Below, in pieces: positions 52,524 to 62,321 of a DNA stretch of 64,000 nt. The notes under the pieces were generated by a model. The model saw only the letters and a program-made list of their open reading frames with translations. It was not told the DNA's origin and made no database searches. Source of the DNA: Lachnospiraceae bacterium (GTDB taxonomy: Bacteria > Bacillota > Clostridia > Lachnospirales > Lachnospiraceae); the NCBI GenBank assembly GCA_910575445.1, contig CAJTFW010000003.1, positions 124,001 to 188,000 of the forward strand, read 5' to 3'. The position numbers and the translations under genes were made by a program. Each line of letters begins with the position of its first letter. Within the stretch, counting starts at the first letter, position 1.

Positions 52524-55500
52524 TTGAAAGAAATCAAAAAATTCAAAAGGGTATTGGTAGCCAATCGGGGTGAGATTGCAATTCGCATTTTTCGCGCCTG
52601 TAACGAACTGGGGATTCGGACGGTGGCAATCTATTCGGAGGAAGATAAGAATGCACAGTTTCGGGTGTATGCAGATGAGGCTTACCAGATTGGCAAAGGC
52701 AAGACGCCAGTAGGCGCGTATCTTGGCATTGATGAGATTATCGCACTTGCCAAGGCAAAGGGCGTGGATGCGGTTCATCCAGGTTATGGCTTTCTGGCGG
52801 AAAATGTGGATTTTGCCAAGGCATGTACAGATGCCGGGATTGAATTTATCGGACCGACTGCAGAGATGATGGACCGGCTAGGGGATAAGATTAAATCCAA
52901 AATCGTGGCTGCTTCGGTGGGAGTACCAACGATTCCAGGTGTTGAGAAAGCGATTCAGACCGAAGAAGAGGCAATGCAGATTGCCAGAACCTGCGGTTAT
53001 CCGGTGATGCTAAAGGCAGCAGCAGGAGGAGGCGGACGAGGGATGCGTATCGTCCAGACAGAAGAGGAGCTTTTGCCACAATTTCGAAGTGCCAGAAGTG
53101 AGGCGGCGAAGGCATTTGGCATCGATGATATTTTTATTGAGAAATATCTCGAACATCCCAAACATATCGAAGTGCAGATATTGGGCGATAAAGAGGGAAA
53201 CATCGTACATCTTTATGAGCGTGACTGTTCGATACAGAGGCGCCATCAGAAAGTGATTGAATTTACGCCGGCACTTTGTCTAAATGAAAGCCAGAGACAG
53301 GCTATTTGTGAAGACGCATTGAAGATTGCGCGGGCAGTGAATTACAGAAGTGCGGGTACAGTGGAGTTTTTAGTTGATAAAAGTGGCAGTCACTATTTTA
53401 TCGAGATGAATCCAAGGATTCAGGTAGAGCATACGGTCTCTGAGATTGTGACAGGGATTGATATTGTGCAGGCGCAGATTTTAGTGGCACAAGGATATAC
53501 GCTTGCTTCTGAAAGGATAGCGATTCCTTCGCAGGATGCGATAAGCGTCAGAGGTTATGCGATTCAGTGCCGCATCACAACCGAGGACCCGATTCATGAC
53601 TTTATGCCAGATACTGGCGTGATTGAGACTTATCAGATTCCTGGTGGTCTGGGGATTCGTCTAGATGGTGGCAGCGGCTTCCAGGGCGCAGAGATTACAC
53701 CTTTTTATGACAGTTTGCTACTGAAAGTGACGGCTTATGGGCGGATGTTTGAGGAGGCTAGATTAAAGGCTATCCGGGCACTTCGGGAGACTTCGATTCA
53801 TGGAGTCAAGACCAATATCGCTTTTATGCTCAATGTGCTCAATCACCCGGATTTTGCCCGTGGTATCTGTGATACAGGTTTTATTGCCAACAATCCAGAA
53901 CTTCTAGATATTGAGAAAGTCGAAGACAGAGAACTAAAAGTGATGGAATTTTTGGGAAATAAATTTGTCAACGAGACCAAAGGCAAGAAGCCACAGTTTA
54001 ACGTTCCTGTATTTCCAAAGTTTACGAAAGAGGAGACCGAGGGGTTACGCGGAACAAAACAGATGTTCGAGGAGATGGGCGCAGAGAAATTCTGTAAGTG
54101 GATTCTAGAACAGAAGAAGCTTCTGCTTACTGATACGACGATGCGGGATGCACAGCAGTCTCTGATGGCGACCAGAGTGCGTACGGTAGATATGGAAAAG
54201 ATTGCACCTGCGGTCTCTGTCTATGGCAAAGATTTATTCTCTCTAGAGATGTGGGGCGGAGCGACGTTTGACACCTCTTATCGCTTCTTAAAAGAGTCTC
54301 CCTGGGAGCGTTTAGATACGCTTCGTGAAAAGATGCCCAATATTTTGTTTCAGATGTTGATTCGGGGCGCCAATGGTGTAGGATATAAAAATTATCCTGA
54401 TAATGTGATACGTGAGTTTGTCAGGGAATCTGCGCGCTCAGGAATTGATATTTTTCGTATTTTTGATTCTCTAAACTGGATTCAGGGGATGGAGATTGCT
54501 CTTGATGAGACGCTTAACCAAGGCAAGCTTGCCGAGGCCTGCATCTGTTATACCGGTGATATTTTAGATAAATCCAGAGAAAAATACAACTTAGATTATT
54601 ATGTTCGGATGGCCAAGGAGTTAGAGCGCCGCGGAAGCCATATCCTGGGAATTAAAGATATGTCAGGACTTCTAAAACCAATGGCAGCCGAACGACTGAT
54701 TACCACGTTAAAGCAGGAGATTGGGATTCCGATTCATCTACATACGCATGATACCTCTGGAAATGGTGTCGCTGCAATACTGATGGCCGCACAGGCAGGC
54801 GTGGATATTGTGGATGCCGCATTTAACTCAATGAGTGGACTAACGTCTCAGCCGGCATTAAATTCTGTAGTAGCAGCGCTTCAGAACAGTGAGCATGATA
54901 CAGGGCTAGAGCCAGATAAGCTTCAGAAGATTTCAGAATACTGGAGAGATGTGCGGCCTGTTTATGGTGGCTTTGAATCTGAGCTTGTCACTTCCACCGC
55001 AGAAATCTATAAATATGAGATTCCAGGCGGTCAGTATTCTAATCTAAAGCCACAGGTGGAGAGCTTTGGACTTGGCCATCGCTTTGAAGAAGTCAAGGAT
55101 ATGTATAAGACGGTTAATGCGATGTTAGGAGATATTGTCAAAGTGACACCGACTTCAAAAGTAGTTGGAGATATGGCGATTTTTATGGTGCAAAATAACT
55201 TAACGCCCGAAAATATCTATGAAAAAGCAGCAGGCATTGATTTCCCGGATTCTGTGGTATCTTATTTTGAAGGAATGATGGGACAGCCAGAGGGAGGCTT
55301 TCCAGAGAGACTTCAAAAGCTTGTATTAAAGGAGAAGCCGGCGATTACCACAAGACCAGGCGAACTTCTGCCATCCGAGGATTTAGATGCGATTAAGACG
55401 CATCTAAAGGAGCATCTGGGCCTTTTAGGAACCACAAGAGAGGTTTTAAGCTATGCACTCTATCCAAAGGTCTTTGAGGACTATATAAAAGGCATAAGAG

Positions 55501-55970
55501 AAGATGGAGATTTTCGTCGTATGGGTTCCGATATTTTCTTCCATGGTCTAGGAGAAGGGGAGACCTGTGAAGTAAAATTTGACGAAGGAAACATTATGAT
55601 GGTAAAATTACAGGAAGTAAAGGCGGTTGACCACGAGGGCAATCGGGAGGCCATCTTTGAGCTCAATGGTAATCGGCGCATGATTAAGGTAAAGGATACC
55701 AGCATTGCCGTCAATGCGCACAATGCAGTTCTCTATGCCAACGCAGACGACCCAATGGAGATTGGAGCGAATATTCCTGGAAATATCATTAAGATTATGG
55801 TAAAGGAAGGCGAGGCTATCGAAGAAAAACAGCCGATTGCTGTGATAGAAGCGATGAAGATGGAGACCAATATTTTGGCGTCTGCTGCCGGTGTGGTGGA
55901 GCGTATCTACGTGTCAGAAGGGCAGCAGGTTAAAGCTGGAGAGATGATTGCAAAGCTTGGCAGCAAATAG
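52524..55970 (+). CDS. pyc: Pyruvate carboxylase
   Basis: The TTG start at 52524 is supported by AGGGGGT 6 bases upstream. The 1148-residue protein is full length: biotin carboxylase (1-450; KRVLVANRGEIAIRIFRACNELGI, ATP loop AAAGGGGRGMRIV, IEMNPRIQVEHTVSE), carboxyltransferase (about 535-830; LLTDTTMRDAQQSLMATRVRT, LHTHDTSGNGVAA with metal-binding histidines), conserved PC domain, and biotinyl domain with VIEAMKMETNI near the end. It carboxylates pyruvate to oxaloacetate, feeding the TCA arm, in the cytoplasm. Confidence 0.97.
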   Translation: MKEIKKFKRVLVANRGEIAIRIFRACNELGIRTVAIYSEEDKNAQFRVYADEAYQIGKGKTPVGAYLGIDEIIALAKAKGVDAVHPGYGFLAENVDFAKACTDAGIEFIGPTAEMMDRLGDKIKSKIVAASVGVPTIPGVEKAIQTEEEAMQIARTCGYPVMLKAAAGGGGRGMRIVQTEEELLPQFRSARSEAAKAFGIDDIFIEKYLEHPKHIEVQILGDKEGNIVHLYERDCSIQRRHQKVIEFTPALCLNESQRQAICEDALKIARAVNYRSAGTVEFLVDKSGSHYFIEMNPRIQVEHTVSEIVTGIDIVQAQILVAQGYTLASERIAIPSQDAISVRGYAIQCRITTEDPIHDFMPDTGVIETYQIPGGLGIRLDGGSGFQGAEITPFYDSLLLKVTAYGRMFEEARLKAIRALRETSIHGVKTNIAFMLNVLNHPDFARGICDTGFIANNPELLDIEKVEDRELKVMEFLGNKFVNETKGKKPQFNVPVFPKFTKEETEGLRGTKQMFEEMGAEKFCKWILEQKKLLLTDTTMRDAQQSLMATRVRTVDMEKIAPAVSVYGKDLFSLEMWGGATFDTSYRFLKESPWERLDTLREKMPNILFQMLIRGANGVGYKNYPDNVIREFVRESARSGIDIFRIFDSLNWIQGMEIALDETLNQGKLAEACICYTGDILDKSREKYNLDYYVRMAKELERRGSHILGIKDMSGLLKPMAAERLITTLKQEIGIPIHLHTHDTSGNGVAAILMAAQAGVDIVDAAFNSMSGLTSQPALNSVVAALQNSEHDTGLEPDKLQKISEYWRDVRPVYGGFESELVTSTAEIYKYEIPGGQYSNLKPQVESFGLGHRFEEVKDMYKTVNAMLGDIVKVTPTSKVVGDMAIFMVQNNLTPENIYEKAAGIDFPDSVVSYFEGMMGQPEGGFPERLQKLVLKEKPAITTRPGELLPSEDLDAIKTHLKEHLGLLGTTREVLSYALYPKVFEDYIKGIREDGDFRRMGSDIFFHGLGEGETCEVKFDEGNIMMVKLQEVKAVDHEGNREAIFELNGNRRMIKVKDTSIAVNAHNAVLYANADDPMEIGANIPGNIIKIMVKEGEAIEEKQPIAVIEAMKMETNILASAAGVVERIYVSEGQQVKAGEMIAKLGSK

Positions 55971-56014
55971 CCGCTGATACATATAAGAAGACTAAGAAAG
56001 AGGCGACAAGACAA

Positions 56015-57367
56015 ATGAGAACATTATTAAAGCATGCCATGATTGTGACCATGAATGAAAAGGGAGAAGTCTATACGGATGGGAATCTGCTCTTTGAAGA
56101 TGACCGGATTGTGCAGGTGGGAAAAGAAGCAGTAAAAGAGAGTACCTGCGATGAGGTCTTAGATTTAAAGGGAAAGCTTCTTCTACCGGGATTTGTCAAT
56201 ACCCATGTTCATACCTCGCAGCAGCTTGCAAGAGGACTGGCAGACGATGTGGACTTATTGACATGGCTTCATGACCGTATCTGGCCCTATGAGAGCAATA
56301 TGACAGAAGAAGACTCCTATATTTCCACATTGTTTTGTGCAGCGGAGCAGATTAAGGCTGGTGTGACAGCGATTGCAGAGCCTGGTGGACAGTTTGTCTC
56401 TGGTATGGTCAGAGCGATTACAGAAGCAGGGATTCGGGCAAAGCTTGCCAATTCCATTATGGATTGTGGAGAGGGCCTTCCAAAAGCCTGGCAACACAAT
56501 ACACAAGAGGAAATCGCGCGCCAGGAAGAAGATATTCAAAGATTTCACAAGATGGCTGATGGCCGTATTGAGGTCTGGCTTGGTGTGCGGACGATATTTA
56601 ATGCTACGGATGAACTACTGCTTCAGACAAAGGAGCTGGCTAAAAAACATACCGTCGGTATCCATATGCATGTGGCAGAGGCTAAATCAGAAGTGGACTA
56701 TGTTAGAGAGCGCCTTGGAGTACAGACCGTAACACATCTTAGGGATATTGGGTTTCTAGGGCCTAATCTGCTGGCAGCTCATACCGTGTGGCTGACACAT
56801 GAAGAAGTGGAGATGTTTCGGGAGTATGATGTAAAAGTCTCGCACAATCCTGCTTCTGCAATGCGGGTGCTTGGCTTTGCCAAAGTGCCAAGGATGCTTC
56901 GGGAAGGAATCTGTGTCACCATCGGTACAGATGGTGCACCTACCAACAACCGGATGGATATGGTCGATGAGATGTGGGTGACTTCTCTGATACACAAAGG
57001 CTGGCGTTTAGACCCAACGGTGGTAAAAGCGCAGGAGATACTAAAGATGGCGACGATAAACGGAGCAAGAGCACTTCAGGACGAGAAACTCTATGGAAGT
57101 CTAGAACCTGGAAAGAAAGCAGACCTTATTATTATCAATCCTGATTCGATAGGGATGCAGCCAATGCATGACCCGATTGCCAATCTGGTGACTTCTATGC
57201 ATTCTACCAATGTAGAAAGTACCATTTGTAACGGCAGATGGCTGATGAGAGACCAAAAAATCCTAGTCTTTGATGAAGCAGCACTTCTTCAGGAAGCGAA
57301 GGAGCGTGCAGCAAGTATCAGAAGCAGGGCTAAGATTCAGATGCCAGAGCGTTTTCCAATGTTATAA
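56015..57367 (+). CDS. Amidohydrolase (ATZ/TRZ, MTA/SAH deaminase-like)
   Basis: The 450-residue protein has LLLPGFVNTHVHTSQQLARGLADDVDLLTWL (metal-binding His-x-His), VGIHMHVAEAKSEVDYV, LLAAHTVWLTHEEV, VSHNPASAMRVLGFA and VTIGTDGAPTNNRMDM (metal-binding Asp). This is the MtaD/TrzA/chlorohydrolase pattern; substrates in the family include S-adenosylhomocysteine, methylthioadenosine, guanine and aromatic amines. It lies 44 bases after pyruvate carboxylase and may be co-transcribed. Confidence 0.85.
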   Translation: MRTLLKHAMIVTMNEKGEVYTDGNLLFEDDRIVQVGKEAVKESTCDEVLDLKGKLLLPGFVNTHVHTSQQLARGLADDVDLLTWLHDRIWPYESNMTEEDSYISTLFCAAEQIKAGVTAIAEPGGQFVSGMVRAITEAGIRAKLANSIMDCGEGLPKAWQHNTQEEIARQEEDIQRFHKMADGRIEVWLGVRTIFNATDELLLQTKELAKKHTVGIHMHVAEAKSEVDYVRERLGVQTVTHLRDIGFLGPNLLAAHTVWLTHEEVEMFREYDVKVSHNPASAMRVLGFAKVPRMLREGICVTIGTDGAPTNNRMDMVDEMWVTSLIHKGWRLDPTVVKAQEILKMATINGARALQDEKLYGSLEPGKKADLIIINPDSIGMQPMHDPIANLVTSMHSTNVESTICNGRWLMRDQKILVFDEAALLQEAKERAASIRSRAKIQMPERFPML

Positions 57368-57382
57368 AAGTCTTTCTCGAAG

Positions 57383-57430
57383 ACGGCTCTATCAGTATGA
57401 ACATATGTTCTATTGATGGAGCCGTTTTTT
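57383..57430 (+). terminator. Long hairpin terminator between convergent genes
   Basis: ACGGCTC (57383-57389) pairs with GAGCCGT (57419-57425); the stem continues through ATCA/TGAT to a GAACATATGTTC core. A T-run follows at 57425. Confidence 0.85.
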
Positions 57431-57439
57431 GCTATATTT

Positions 57440-59143
57440 TTAAGAAGATTCTCGGATGCCCCGTAGTGCCTGAAAACTACCATATAAGTCTAAAAGTCCA
57501 AAGCCCCAACTTTGATTGGGATAGACAAAGGATGTCGGTCTTCTGGCTCCTCGAATCAAAAATCTCTGAATGGTGGTACTGTCCATAGTCGGTACATTTC
57601 CCTGTACAATGCCCCATTCCATCAAAAGTGCACTTGCGCCTGCGGTAAGTGCAGCTGCGGCACTGGTGCCAGTAAGCGTACTTCCACGGCCAAAGCGGTC
57701 AATCGTTGCCACACTGACTGCGGGTGCGGCAAGGTCTGGCTTTAGATGGGAATTTCTGGTATATCCCCTGCTGGAATCTGTCCAGATGCTCTCAGTACTT
57801 CCTTCGTATCCGGCTGCGGTAATCACTGCCTGGGTATTTCCAGGACCAGTAACCGTGGTATCTGGGTCAGGGCGCAGAAAATAAGTACCATCACTGATAA
57901 AGCCAGTTACCGGAAGCCAGATATGAAAGCTGTTCTCTAAGTCGCCCATCGAATAGATGCGCAGTCTCCAGATACCAGGTGTTGGCTTTTGAAAGGCCAT
58001 TAGAAGTCGCTCGTCACCAGATACGACTTCGGTCAGCTCATATTGAATATCAAGTATGGTTTCTTCAAAGACAAAGTCATATCGCTGTTGTTCTAAGATT
58101 CTTGGAAAGATTCTAGGAATCTGTTCTCCGGTCGGTGAGATAATCTCAGCTGCAAACATACCAGGCGCATTTCCCCAGAGATTTAACTGAAAACCTTCTT
58201 CTCCTTCTGCTACCCGAAGTTCTACATCCAGATACCCTGGACTTTTGGGAACGATGCCAAAGAAATGATGCCCTTTATTTCCTTCATTGCCAGCTGCTAC
58301 AATAACTGCCCGCCCCGCTCTGCGTGCAAAATCACTAAGATATTGTTCCAAAGCGGTACTTCCTGTATGGCCGCCAGAATTGCTGCCAAGTGCAATACAG
58401 ATAACAAGCGGACGATTTTCCCGAATAGCCAGGGTGTCCAGATAGCGAATTGCAAGCATCATATCGGTCTCCTGATAGGCAATGCTGTCTTTTGGAATCT
58501 GCTGAATCTGCCGCATAAAAGGTTTTGCCTGCTTTAGTTTTACAAAGGCAATCGAAGCTTCTGGCGCTGCTCCAATAAAATTTTCACTTTCTATAAGAGA
58601 ACCAGCAGCAATTGCTGCGACTTTAGTTCCATGCCCATTAGGGTCTGCTCCTGGAAGCTCACTTTGCCCCTCCCAAAGCATCTGGTCAATCTGCTGTGAG
58701 GTGTAAGCACTTCCATAAAAGAACCCATTTGGCGGGGTTCCGCTTTGGTCCGTCTGGTCCCAGAGTTCAATTACTCTGGTTTTTCCATCTTCTGTGCGAA
58801 AGGCCGGATTTTCCAGAGCGATACCAGAATCTAAAAATCCCAGAATCACTCCTTTTCCCCGAAGCTTTAGTGCTGGTTGATTTTGAATAGGCAGTATTCT
58901 GGTATACTCTAGGCTTTCTGTATTCATCTGGGTATGACAGTAAGGGATGGCATAATCACCAATTGGCACCGACTGAGGGTCTCTTAAGACTTCTTCCCGA
59001 TTAAGATAGAAGACGCTGAAATTTCGATTGATAAACTGTGCACACACGCCAAAAGGAAGCTCTCCCCATGTGGTCGATGTCACATCAATTTTCCATATAA
59101 AGTCCATATAATCATCAGATAATATTGCTTCCTTGCAATCCAT
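57440..59143 (-). CDS. S8 subtilisin-like protease (Csp germination-protease type)
   Basis: The ATG at 59143 has GGAG 7 bases upstream; the open frame extends further but lacks a site. The 567-residue protein lacks a signal peptide. It has the full triad: Asp in ILGFLDSGIALENPAF (about residue 108), His in DPNGHGTKVAAIAAG (about 183) and Ser in LTGTSAAAALTAGASALLMEWG (about 505), plus a roughly 140-residue insert between His and Ser blocks. This layout is that of clostridial CspB-type proteases that process pro-SleC in germination, though other Lachnospiraceae paralogues have unknown roles. It is 71 bases downstream of a CBM9-like gene on the same strand. Confidence 0.8.
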   Translation of the reverse strand: MDCKEAILSDDYMDFIWKIDVTSTTWGELPFGVCAQFINRNFSVFYLNREEVLRDPQSVPIGDYAIPYCHTQMNTESLEYTRILPIQNQPALKLRGKGVILGFLDSGIALENPAFRTEDGKTRVIELWDQTDQSGTPPNGFFYGSAYTSQQIDQMLWEGQSELPGADPNGHGTKVAAIAAGSLIESENFIGAAPEASIAFVKLKQAKPFMRQIQQIPKDSIAYQETDMMLAIRYLDTLAIRENRPLVICIALGSNSGGHTGSTALEQYLSDFARRAGRAVIVAAGNEGNKGHHFFGIVPKSPGYLDVELRVAEGEEGFQLNLWGNAPGMFAAEIISPTGEQIPRIFPRILEQQRYDFVFEETILDIQYELTEVVSGDERLLMAFQKPTPGIWRLRIYSMGDLENSFHIWLPVTGFISDGTYFLRPDPDTTVTGPGNTQAVITAAGYEGSTESIWTDSSRGYTRNSHLKPDLAAPAVSVATIDRFGRGSTLTGTSAAAALTAGASALLMEWGIVQGNVPTMDSTTIQRFLIRGARRPTSFVYPNQSWGFGLLDLYGSFQALRGIRESS

Positions 59144-59214
59144 AGGCATACTCCAGAACAATTCTCTTTTGTATGTATATGAATAGGACGAAAAGGCTGT
59201 GAAAATTTTCACAG

Positions 59215-59823
59215 TTATCCGACAATCTGTGCCTGGGCAAAATATTCTGGCAGATGAAAGTTGGGCTCGGCAACTGGAATAGGAGCAAAACTTGCAAAAT
59301 GCGTCAGGCCTTGGCTTTCTTTTATTTTGTAGAAATTGCAAGTAAAGCGGCTGCCTGATTGAAGAGTCAGTCCAGGATAGACCATGGTAAGCAGGCTGAT
59401 TGGAAGCATAAGTTTAATGATCCAAAAATCGTTACATATCTGTGCCTGGCAGCAGAGTCCTTTTTTAGCGGCATCTGAAAAAGGAGTGCGCTCCGTTCGG
59501 TTTTTTCCATAGCTAGCGAGCATTGCACCATTGGCGTTGATTTCAAAATTTAGATAGCAGGGAGGCGTGTCTTTAGGGGAGAAGCAAAAGAATGCTTCCA
59601 TCGCAGAGTCTAGATAGACCGGCTCATTGTCTTTTGTGTAGATGCGACAAGGGTTACTCTCCTGACACTCCATAATAAGGAGAAATCCATCGTCTGGCAG
59701 AAATCCCAAGCGTCCCGTGGTCACAGGCCGATAGTCGCCGCCCCAGTTAAACTGGTCAACAGAAAAGAAAGGATATTTAGAAAGGTCTTCGGGTGATTTT
59801 AAGATTGGTACATCATACAACAT
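59215..59823 (-). CDS. Carbohydrate-binding family 9-like protein
   Basis: The 202-residue protein follows AAGGAGACATCCACT. It resembles CBM9-like single-domain proteins: VDQFNWGGDYRPVTTGRLGFLPDDGFLLIMECQE, AMEAFFCFSPKDTPPCYLNFEINANGAMLASYG, and a C-terminal FASFAPIPVAEPNFHLPEYF. No signal peptide, so it acts in the cytoplasm. It is divergent to the GH112 phosphorylase and may sense or bind a sugar from that pathway. Confidence 0.75.
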   Translation of the reverse strand: MLYDVPILKSPEDLSKYPFFSVDQFNWGGDYRPVTTGRLGFLPDDGFLLIMECQESNPCRIYTKDNEPVYLDSAMEAFFCFSPKDTPPCYLNFEINANGAMLASYGKNRTERTPFSDAAKKGLCCQAQICNDFWIIKLMLPISLLTMVYPGLTLQSGSRFTCNFYKIKESQGLTHFASFAPIPVAEPNFHLPEYFAQAQIVG

Positions 59824-59865
59824 AGTGGATGTCTCCTTGGTATTTATCGAATTTTTTAAATAGAT

Positions 59866-59973
59866 TTTAGCAAAGTGCTAAAAAAAACACAAGAAAGAAC
59901 AAAAAAACTGTCTTTTTTGATAAAAAAAAGTGCTTATCGTGCTATTGTCGCAGAGCAGAAAACTGTATATACT
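59866..59973 (+). promoter_or_regulatory. Divergent control region: palindrome and GH112 promoter
   Basis: A perfect palindrome TTTAGCA-AAG-TGCTAAA lies at 59866-59882 between the divergent genes. TTGTCG (59945-59950) and TATACT (59968-59973) with a 17-base spacer form a promoter for the phosphorylase gene. Confidence 0.55.
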
Positions 59974-60006
59974 TAAGACAGGAAAAAAGGAATGGAGAAG
60001 ATAACA

Positions 60007-62175
60007 ATGTCAAAGACAAAGGGCAGAGTAACCTTGCCAAGCGAAGCTGGTTTTTTAGAAGAGACCAAGGAGATGTTAAGTCGATGGGGAGCAGATGCTC
60101 TAAGAGACAGTGATGGGACAAAGTTAGACCCTAAGATAAAAGAATTAGATGCCAAAATCTATACGACCTATTTTGTGGCAAGAGGACATAATGCCTTTGC
60201 CAAAGACCATATGGAAGAGTGTCAGCAGTTATATCTGTTGTCTAGAAGATGTACAGCTATGGATACAAGCCTTGAGATACCTTTTATGGAAGGTTATTAT
60301 GGGGAGCAGGTGATTCCCGATTATACCCATAACCCCAAAGAATGGTGGGAAGTTATCGACCGTACCACACAGCAGATAATTCAGGCAGAAGACTGGGAAC
60401 TTGATATGGAACACCACAAGGTCCATGTGAAAAATATCGTGCCATTTCATGAATATACCGTAAGCTTTTTGGTCTATGCCATCTGGGACCCTACACAAAT
60501 GTATAACCACATAACAAATGATTGGGGGGACAAGCCACATGAGATTCCATTTGATGTAAGGCAAAGTGCTTCTGGACAATTTGTAAAAGAATATCTAATA
60601 CAGTGGGTACGGGAGAATCCAGATACCGATGTTGTCCGCTTTACAACTTTTTTCTATCATTTTACGCTGGTCTTTAACCAGGAGGCAAAGGAGAAATTTG
60701 TAGATTGGTTTGGATATGGAGGAACGGTATCCGTAGCGGCGCTTTTGGAATTTGAAAAAGAGTACGGCTATCGGCTACGGCCAGAGGATTTGGTGGACAA
60801 CGGATATTATAATACAACCTTTCGGGTGCCTAAAAAAGCCTATCTTGACTATATGGACTTTATCCAGCGCTTTGTAGCTAAGAAGGCGGCAGAGCTTGTG
60901 GAGCTGGTACACGAGGCTGGCAAGGAAGCGATGATGTTCTTGGGAGACAACTGGATTGGAACAGAGCCCTATGGTCCATATTTTGAGAGTATCGGACTAG
61001 ATGCTGTCGTAGGCAGTGTAGGAGGAGGCGCAACTTTGCGTCTGATTTCGGATATTCCAGGTGTGCGTTACACAGAAGGACGCTTTTTACCATATTTTTT
61101 CCCGGATACTTTTTATGAGGGAAATGACCCTTGCATTGAAGCCCAAGAGAACTGGCTTGCAGCTAGAAGAGCTTTGATGAGAAGCCCCTTGGACCGCATC
61201 GGCTACGGCGGATATCTAAGTCTGGCGTATAAATTCCCGGATTTTATTGATTATATTGAGAAGCTAACGGATGAATTTCGCGATATCTATGATAAGATTC
61301 ACGGACAAAAGCCATACTGCGGCTTAAAAGTAGCCATTTTAAACTGTTGGGGCAAGCTTCGTTCCTGGCAGGCCTATATGGTAGCACATGCTCTTTGGTA
61401 TAAGCAGACTTATTCTTATTTTGGGATGTTAGAGGCGCTAAGCGGCATGAGTGTGGAGGTATGCTTTTTAAGCTTTGATGAGATTTTAAAAGATGGAATA
61501 CCGGCAGATATAGATGTGATAATCAATGCAGGAGACGCCCACACTGCTTTTTCCGGCGGCTCTTACTGGGAAGATGAGCGTCTGGTAAGTCTTCTAAGAC
61601 GGTGGGTATATAGTGGCGGTGGTCTGATTGGAATTGGAGAACCCACAGCCGTACATAAAAACGGCCGGTTTTTCCAGTTGGCAGATATTTTTGGCGTAGA
61701 TAAAGAGCTTGGTTTTACCTTGTCAACTGATAAATATTTCACAAAGGCAGCAGAGAAACATTATCTCACCGAGGACCGCACAGAAGCCTTTGACTTTGGA
61801 GAAGGCATGAAAAATATCTATGCACTCTATGCCAACACTGAAGTAGTAGAATACAAAGACCACGAACTTTATATTGCCGCACACACCTACGGAAAAGGCA
61901 AAGGAGTCTACATAGCTGGCCTTCCCTACAGCTGTGCGAACACCCGTCTGTTACTTCGTGCCCTATACTATGCTGCCGGGCAGCCAGAAAAGCTATATAG
62001 ATGGTACGCCGACAACCCCCACTGCGAAGTCCACGCCTATGAAGAAGCCGGCATCTATGCAGTCCTAAACAACACCCAAACCCCTCAATCCACTACCATC
62101 TATGATGGCACGAAAACCCAAACTAAGCTTCTGTTATCCCCCGGTGAAATCCAATGGAAAAAAATCGGTGAATAA
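60007..62175 (+). CDS. lnpA: GH112 1,3-beta-galactosyl-N-acetylhexosamine phosphorylase
   Basis: ATG at 60007 has GGAG 9 bases upstream; an in-frame ATG at 59992 is an alternative. The 722-residue protein matches GH112 in length and pattern: GRVTLPSEAGFLEETKEMLSRWGADALRDSDGTKLD at the start, EIPFMEGYYGEQVIPDYTHNPKEWWEVIDRTT, FTTFFYHFTLVFN, FLGDNWIGTEPYGPYFESIGLDAVVGSVGGGATLR, and a GATase-like domain (SGGGLIGIGEPTA). It phosphorolyses galacto-N-biose or lacto-N-biose from mucin or milk glycans to galactose 1-phosphate and the N-acetylhexosamine in the cytoplasm. Confidence 0.92.
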   Translation: MSKTKGRVTLPSEAGFLEETKEMLSRWGADALRDSDGTKLDPKIKELDAKIYTTYFVARGHNAFAKDHMEECQQLYLLSRRCTAMDTSLEIPFMEGYYGEQVIPDYTHNPKEWWEVIDRTTQQIIQAEDWELDMEHHKVHVKNIVPFHEYTVSFLVYAIWDPTQMYNHITNDWGDKPHEIPFDVRQSASGQFVKEYLIQWVRENPDTDVVRFTTFFYHFTLVFNQEAKEKFVDWFGYGGTVSVAALLEFEKEYGYRLRPEDLVDNGYYNTTFRVPKKAYLDYMDFIQRFVAKKAAELVELVHEAGKEAMMFLGDNWIGTEPYGPYFESIGLDAVVGSVGGGATLRLISDIPGVRYTEGRFLPYFFPDTFYEGNDPCIEAQENWLAARRALMRSPLDRIGYGGYLSLAYKFPDFIDYIEKLTDEFRDIYDKIHGQKPYCGLKVAILNCWGKLRSWQAYMVAHALWYKQTYSYFGMLEALSGMSVEVCFLSFDEILKDGIPADIDVIINAGDAHTAFSGGSYWEDERLVSLLRRWVYSGGGLIGIGEPTAVHKNGRFFQLADIFGVDKELGFTLSTDKYFTKAAEKHYLTEDRTEAFDFGEGMKNIYALYANTEVVEYKDHELYIAAHTYGKGKGVYIAGLPYSCANTRLLLRALYYAAGQPEKLYRWYADNPHCEVHAYEEAGIYAVLNNTQTPQSTTIYDGTKTQTKLLLSPGEIQWKKIGE

Positions 62176-62208
62176 CAGACTAAAACCCACCCCAAGAAAC
62201 TCTAAACA

Positions 62209-62298
62209 GCATTTGCCCGAATAATGCCCGTAAGGATTTCTGACCACAAAGTGGCCAGAAATCCTTACAGACAAAAGGGCATTATGAGCGGCAAATGC
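62209..62298 (+). repeat. Long nested hairpin between phosphorylase and nucleotidyltransferase genes
   Basis: Three nested arm pairs are perfect or nearly so: GCATTTGCC/GGCAAATGC (62209-62217, 62290-62298), ATAATGCCC/GGGCATTAT (62221-62229, 62277-62285), and GTAAGGATTTCTG/CAGAAATCCTTAC (62230-62242, 62256-62268), topped by CCAC/GTGG around an AAA loop. There is no T-run, so it is not an ordinary terminator. The next ribosome site at 62311 is outside it. Confidence 0.75.
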
Positions 62299-62321
62299 GG
62301 AACTATAATAGGAGGAACACT

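Noticed and set aside
57399-57410. Second perfect LexA-like palindrome
   Set aside because: It forms the inner part of a long terminator stem between convergent genes, which explains its symmetry.
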